From positions 1 to 20,282 of the forward strand of contig JAYMSP010003298.1 of NCBI GenBank assembly GCA_036897095.1: a stretch of DNA of 20,282 nt, written 5' to 3'. A model generated the notes under the pieces. It was not told where the DNA came from, did no database searches, and worked only from the letters and a program-made list of their open reading frames with translations. The position numbers and the translations under genes were made by a program. Of this stretch, positions 18,704 through 20,282 are shown one piece after another; position 1 is the first letter of the stretch; the number at the start of each line of letters is the position of its first letter. The DNA is from Plantago elongata. Taxonomy: Eukaryota; Streptophyta; Magnoliopsida; Lamiales; Plantaginaceae.

Positions 18704-19316
18704 CCAGAAATCTTACTAACAAAAAAAAAACTACAGCTTTAGCGTTGTAGTACTTTTTTTCTTTCTTTCTTTTGCCTTACTTTTCTTGTCAAAAGAATTG
18801 TTCTTATTAGATTTTTATGCAAGGATTTGGTTTCCCAATTTTGAGGAAATTGTATGGCTTTGGAAGATTATCTGAGTCTAATTCAGATGTGCTTTTTCTT
18901 AGTATATGTGCAGCTTCTCTTCAATATGGTTTCTTTTCATCTCTTAACTGGCAAAGATGAAATTGATTGCAAATTTTGCTCTTGTAATTGGGCTCAGAAT
19001 TTTCAAATTTATTTGACTGTTGACAACTTTTCATACAATTTTTGGAGTGGAAGTGCCACAATCAAAGGTCATTTGGTGCACATTTAATGGCACAGAAAAT
19101 AACACTTTCAGTCTTCCAAAACAACTTGGCCTGGTTGCATTTTCTTCCGAGCCAGTTCTACCTGGCCTATTGATGATGAATGGTGTGTTCGGATAGAATA
19201 GATTAGAGTGTTCAGATACAGAAAAAAATCAGACAAACCCTTGTTTTCTGCTGTTATCAAACAAGTTAGACTGACACTGGGACTTGGAACATTTAGGAAA
19301 AGCTAGGACGTGAATA
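18704..19316 (+). other. 3' UTR and downstream flank of AFP-B
   Basis: No gene is seen. A poly-A run lies just after the stop (18720). The segment 18818-18885 matches the AFP-A flank. tttcttttcatctcttaactggcaaagat (18929-18957) resembles gttttcatcttttctacttgcaaagat (10971-10997) downstream of the AFP relic. All three AFP copies therefore kept some shared 3' DNA. Confidence 0.5.
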
Positions 19317-19417
19317 TAGGATCCTGTCGATTCTGTTTGGGCGATTCTTTCACTTGCGTAGACAGTTAGGATCCTGTCGATTCTGTTTGGGCGATTCTTT
19401 CACTTGCGTAGACAGTT
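19317..19417 (+). repeat. Exact 50-bp tandem duplication
   Basis: A 50-bp unit starting taggatcctgtcgattctg occurs at 19317-19366 and again, without mismatch, at 19367-19416, with one more matching base. The perfect identity indicates a recent event. Confidence 0.9.
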
Positions 19418-19957
19418 TTTTTTACTCGGGACGATCAAGTAGGTTGTAAACCGTTTATGGTATAAGCATGTTTTACTTGAGTATCCATCTAGGAAACACA
19501 CTGAAAAATTAGAAGCTTGCTGAATCATAGAATAAGGCAATAAATTGGTGTTGTTACATAGTATCTATGTGTTCTTACATATAAGTGTACTAGCTTAGAA
19601 GCCATCAGTGCCTGGTTCCTGGAATTTCTAAAATCACTCCAGATCGTCATGTCAAAGTACAAATTACATAGACTATTTGGGGTGGAAAATAGAATATAGC
19701 CAGTTCTGGACTCAGGACCTCACTGTTTAGGCAACAAAACAGAATGCGGTTTTTGAACTGTTAATACTAAGCTATACCTCTTGACTAAGCCATCCATAAC
19801 AAGCAGTTTCACAAATCTACGCGGGCTTAATGGGATGTAGACGACGATAGGTATAAATAGTTAGAAAGTTGATGTTAACAGCACCAGGCCAACTGCACAA
19901 GCAAGAATACCATCTTGTCTCCGAAGCTTTAGTCGGACTGTTTGTAGAGGCAGGAAT
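19418..19957. other. Intergenic and probable 3' UTR of the minus-strand gene
   Basis: No coding sequence is recognised. The part next to 19957 should contain the 3' UTR of the - strand gene. A weak tRNA-like A-box (19776-19794, - strand) is noted among the rejected items. Confidence 0.4.
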
Positions 19958-20282
19958 TTATGGATCTGATCTCCCAGTTTTTTCAACCTTGGGAGGAGTC
20001 TTGAACGATGCTGGCTTTGATCCATCTTGCACCAATCTGCGGTAAGAGGAAATCAAGTGTTAACGGAAAAGTATATGCATATCCTAAAACCAAGTCTTGC
20101 AAATTAGGCAATTATCTTCCATTGGAAGGCAAACGAGTTGCTGCTGTTTCCGCTCTCATCAGAAAGGCGAGGATTGCTCGATGAAAAGCGATGTTTGCTT
20201 GATGAATTACGACTAGTGTCAGCAGGAGGAACTTCTTTAATGCTAGGTACCTTTGCAGGAGCAGGAGGAACTATCTCAGGTG
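19958..20282 (-). CDS. Unidentified protein, last two exons (5' partial)
   Basis: On the - strand a Ser/Pro-rich frame is open from the window edge (20282) to 20135. It reads PEIVPPAPAKVPSIKEVPPA and, after an Asp, Thr and Ser, a Ser/Asn/Arg-rich stretch ending SGNSSN. A GT donor at 20134 (AACTC|GTTTGC, phase 2) and a ccgcag acceptor give a 98-bp intron (20037-20134). The last exon, 20036-19958, encodes LVQDGSKPASFKTPPKVEKT followed by GRSDP and TAA. The phases agree, making the split codon Ser. About 74 C-terminal residues are visible, with low-complexity, probably disordered composition and no domain, transmembrane segment or motif that I recognise. The gene points toward AFP-B (convergent). 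Function is unknown, and the splice model is inferred from signals and phase only. Confidence 0.5.

Noticed and set aside
18854-19087. 77-residue reading frame downstream of AFP-B
   Set aside because: It overlaps flank sequence that is also found after AFP-A and after the relic, where the frame is not kept, so it is non-coding.
19660-19800. tRNA gene or tRNA-derived SINE on the minus strand
   Set aside because: tggcttagtcaagaggtat (19776-19794) resembles an A box, and gaggtcctgagtcc (about 19709-19721) is a poor B box. No cloverleaf can be drawn and no tail or target duplication was found.

Overview
The window is plant nuclear DNA, from a eudicot and probably an asterid, although the species cannot be fixed from the sequence. 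The evidence is GT-AG introns in plant-type genes, long AT-rich intergenic DNA, Stowaway- and Tourist-like MITEs, pyrimidine-rich 5' leaders and G-box/ABRE promoter elements. No rRNA, tRNA, CRISPR array or bacterial-type operon was seen.

Layout. 1-2905: the 3' end of a G3BP-like (NTF2/RRM/RGG) RNA-binding protein gene on the + strand, with its 3' flank and a MITE in the intron at the left edge. 2906-5551: AT-rich spacer with a Tourist-like MITE. 5552-9547: AFP-A, a two-exon gene for a NINJA/AFP (ABI five binding protein) family co-repressor adaptor, with a long repeat-filled intron. 9548-11059: 3' flank of AFP-A and a wrecked third copy of AFP exon 2. 11060-11930: a decayed copy of the G3BP last exon and 3' flank. 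11990-15700: transposon-rich spacer (nested MITEs, possible retroelement relic, an orphan promoter-like segment). 15700-18703: AFP-B, the second intact AFP gene, with distal and proximal ABRE clusters. 18704-19957: 3' flank with an exact 50-bp tandem duplication. 19958-20282: the last two exons of an unidentified gene on the - strand.

The main story is a decayed tandem segmental duplication. A unit of G3BP 3' end followed by AFP is present once intact (1-9547) and once with a ruined G3BP part and a working AFP (11060-18703). An extra AFP exon-2 relic lies between them, so at least three AFP copies once existed. The two intact AFP genes share exon structure, intron phase, the EAR motif, a basic NLS-like region and the C-terminal domain. 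They also share a proximal promoter carrying two CACGTG boxes exactly 33 bp apart. They differ in intron length (2598 versus 788 bp) and by a 20-residue internal duplication in AFP-A.

By family knowledge, AFP proteins bind ABI5-type bZIP factors and recruit TOPLESS-type co-repressors to damp abscisic acid responses. Paired ABREs in both promoters would fit ABA-induced negative feedback, which is an inference. The G3BP-like gene belongs to the stress-granule RNA-binding family. From memory of Arabidopsis locus numbering, AFP1 and AFP2 also sit beside NTF2/RRM genes there, which suggests that this linkage is old.
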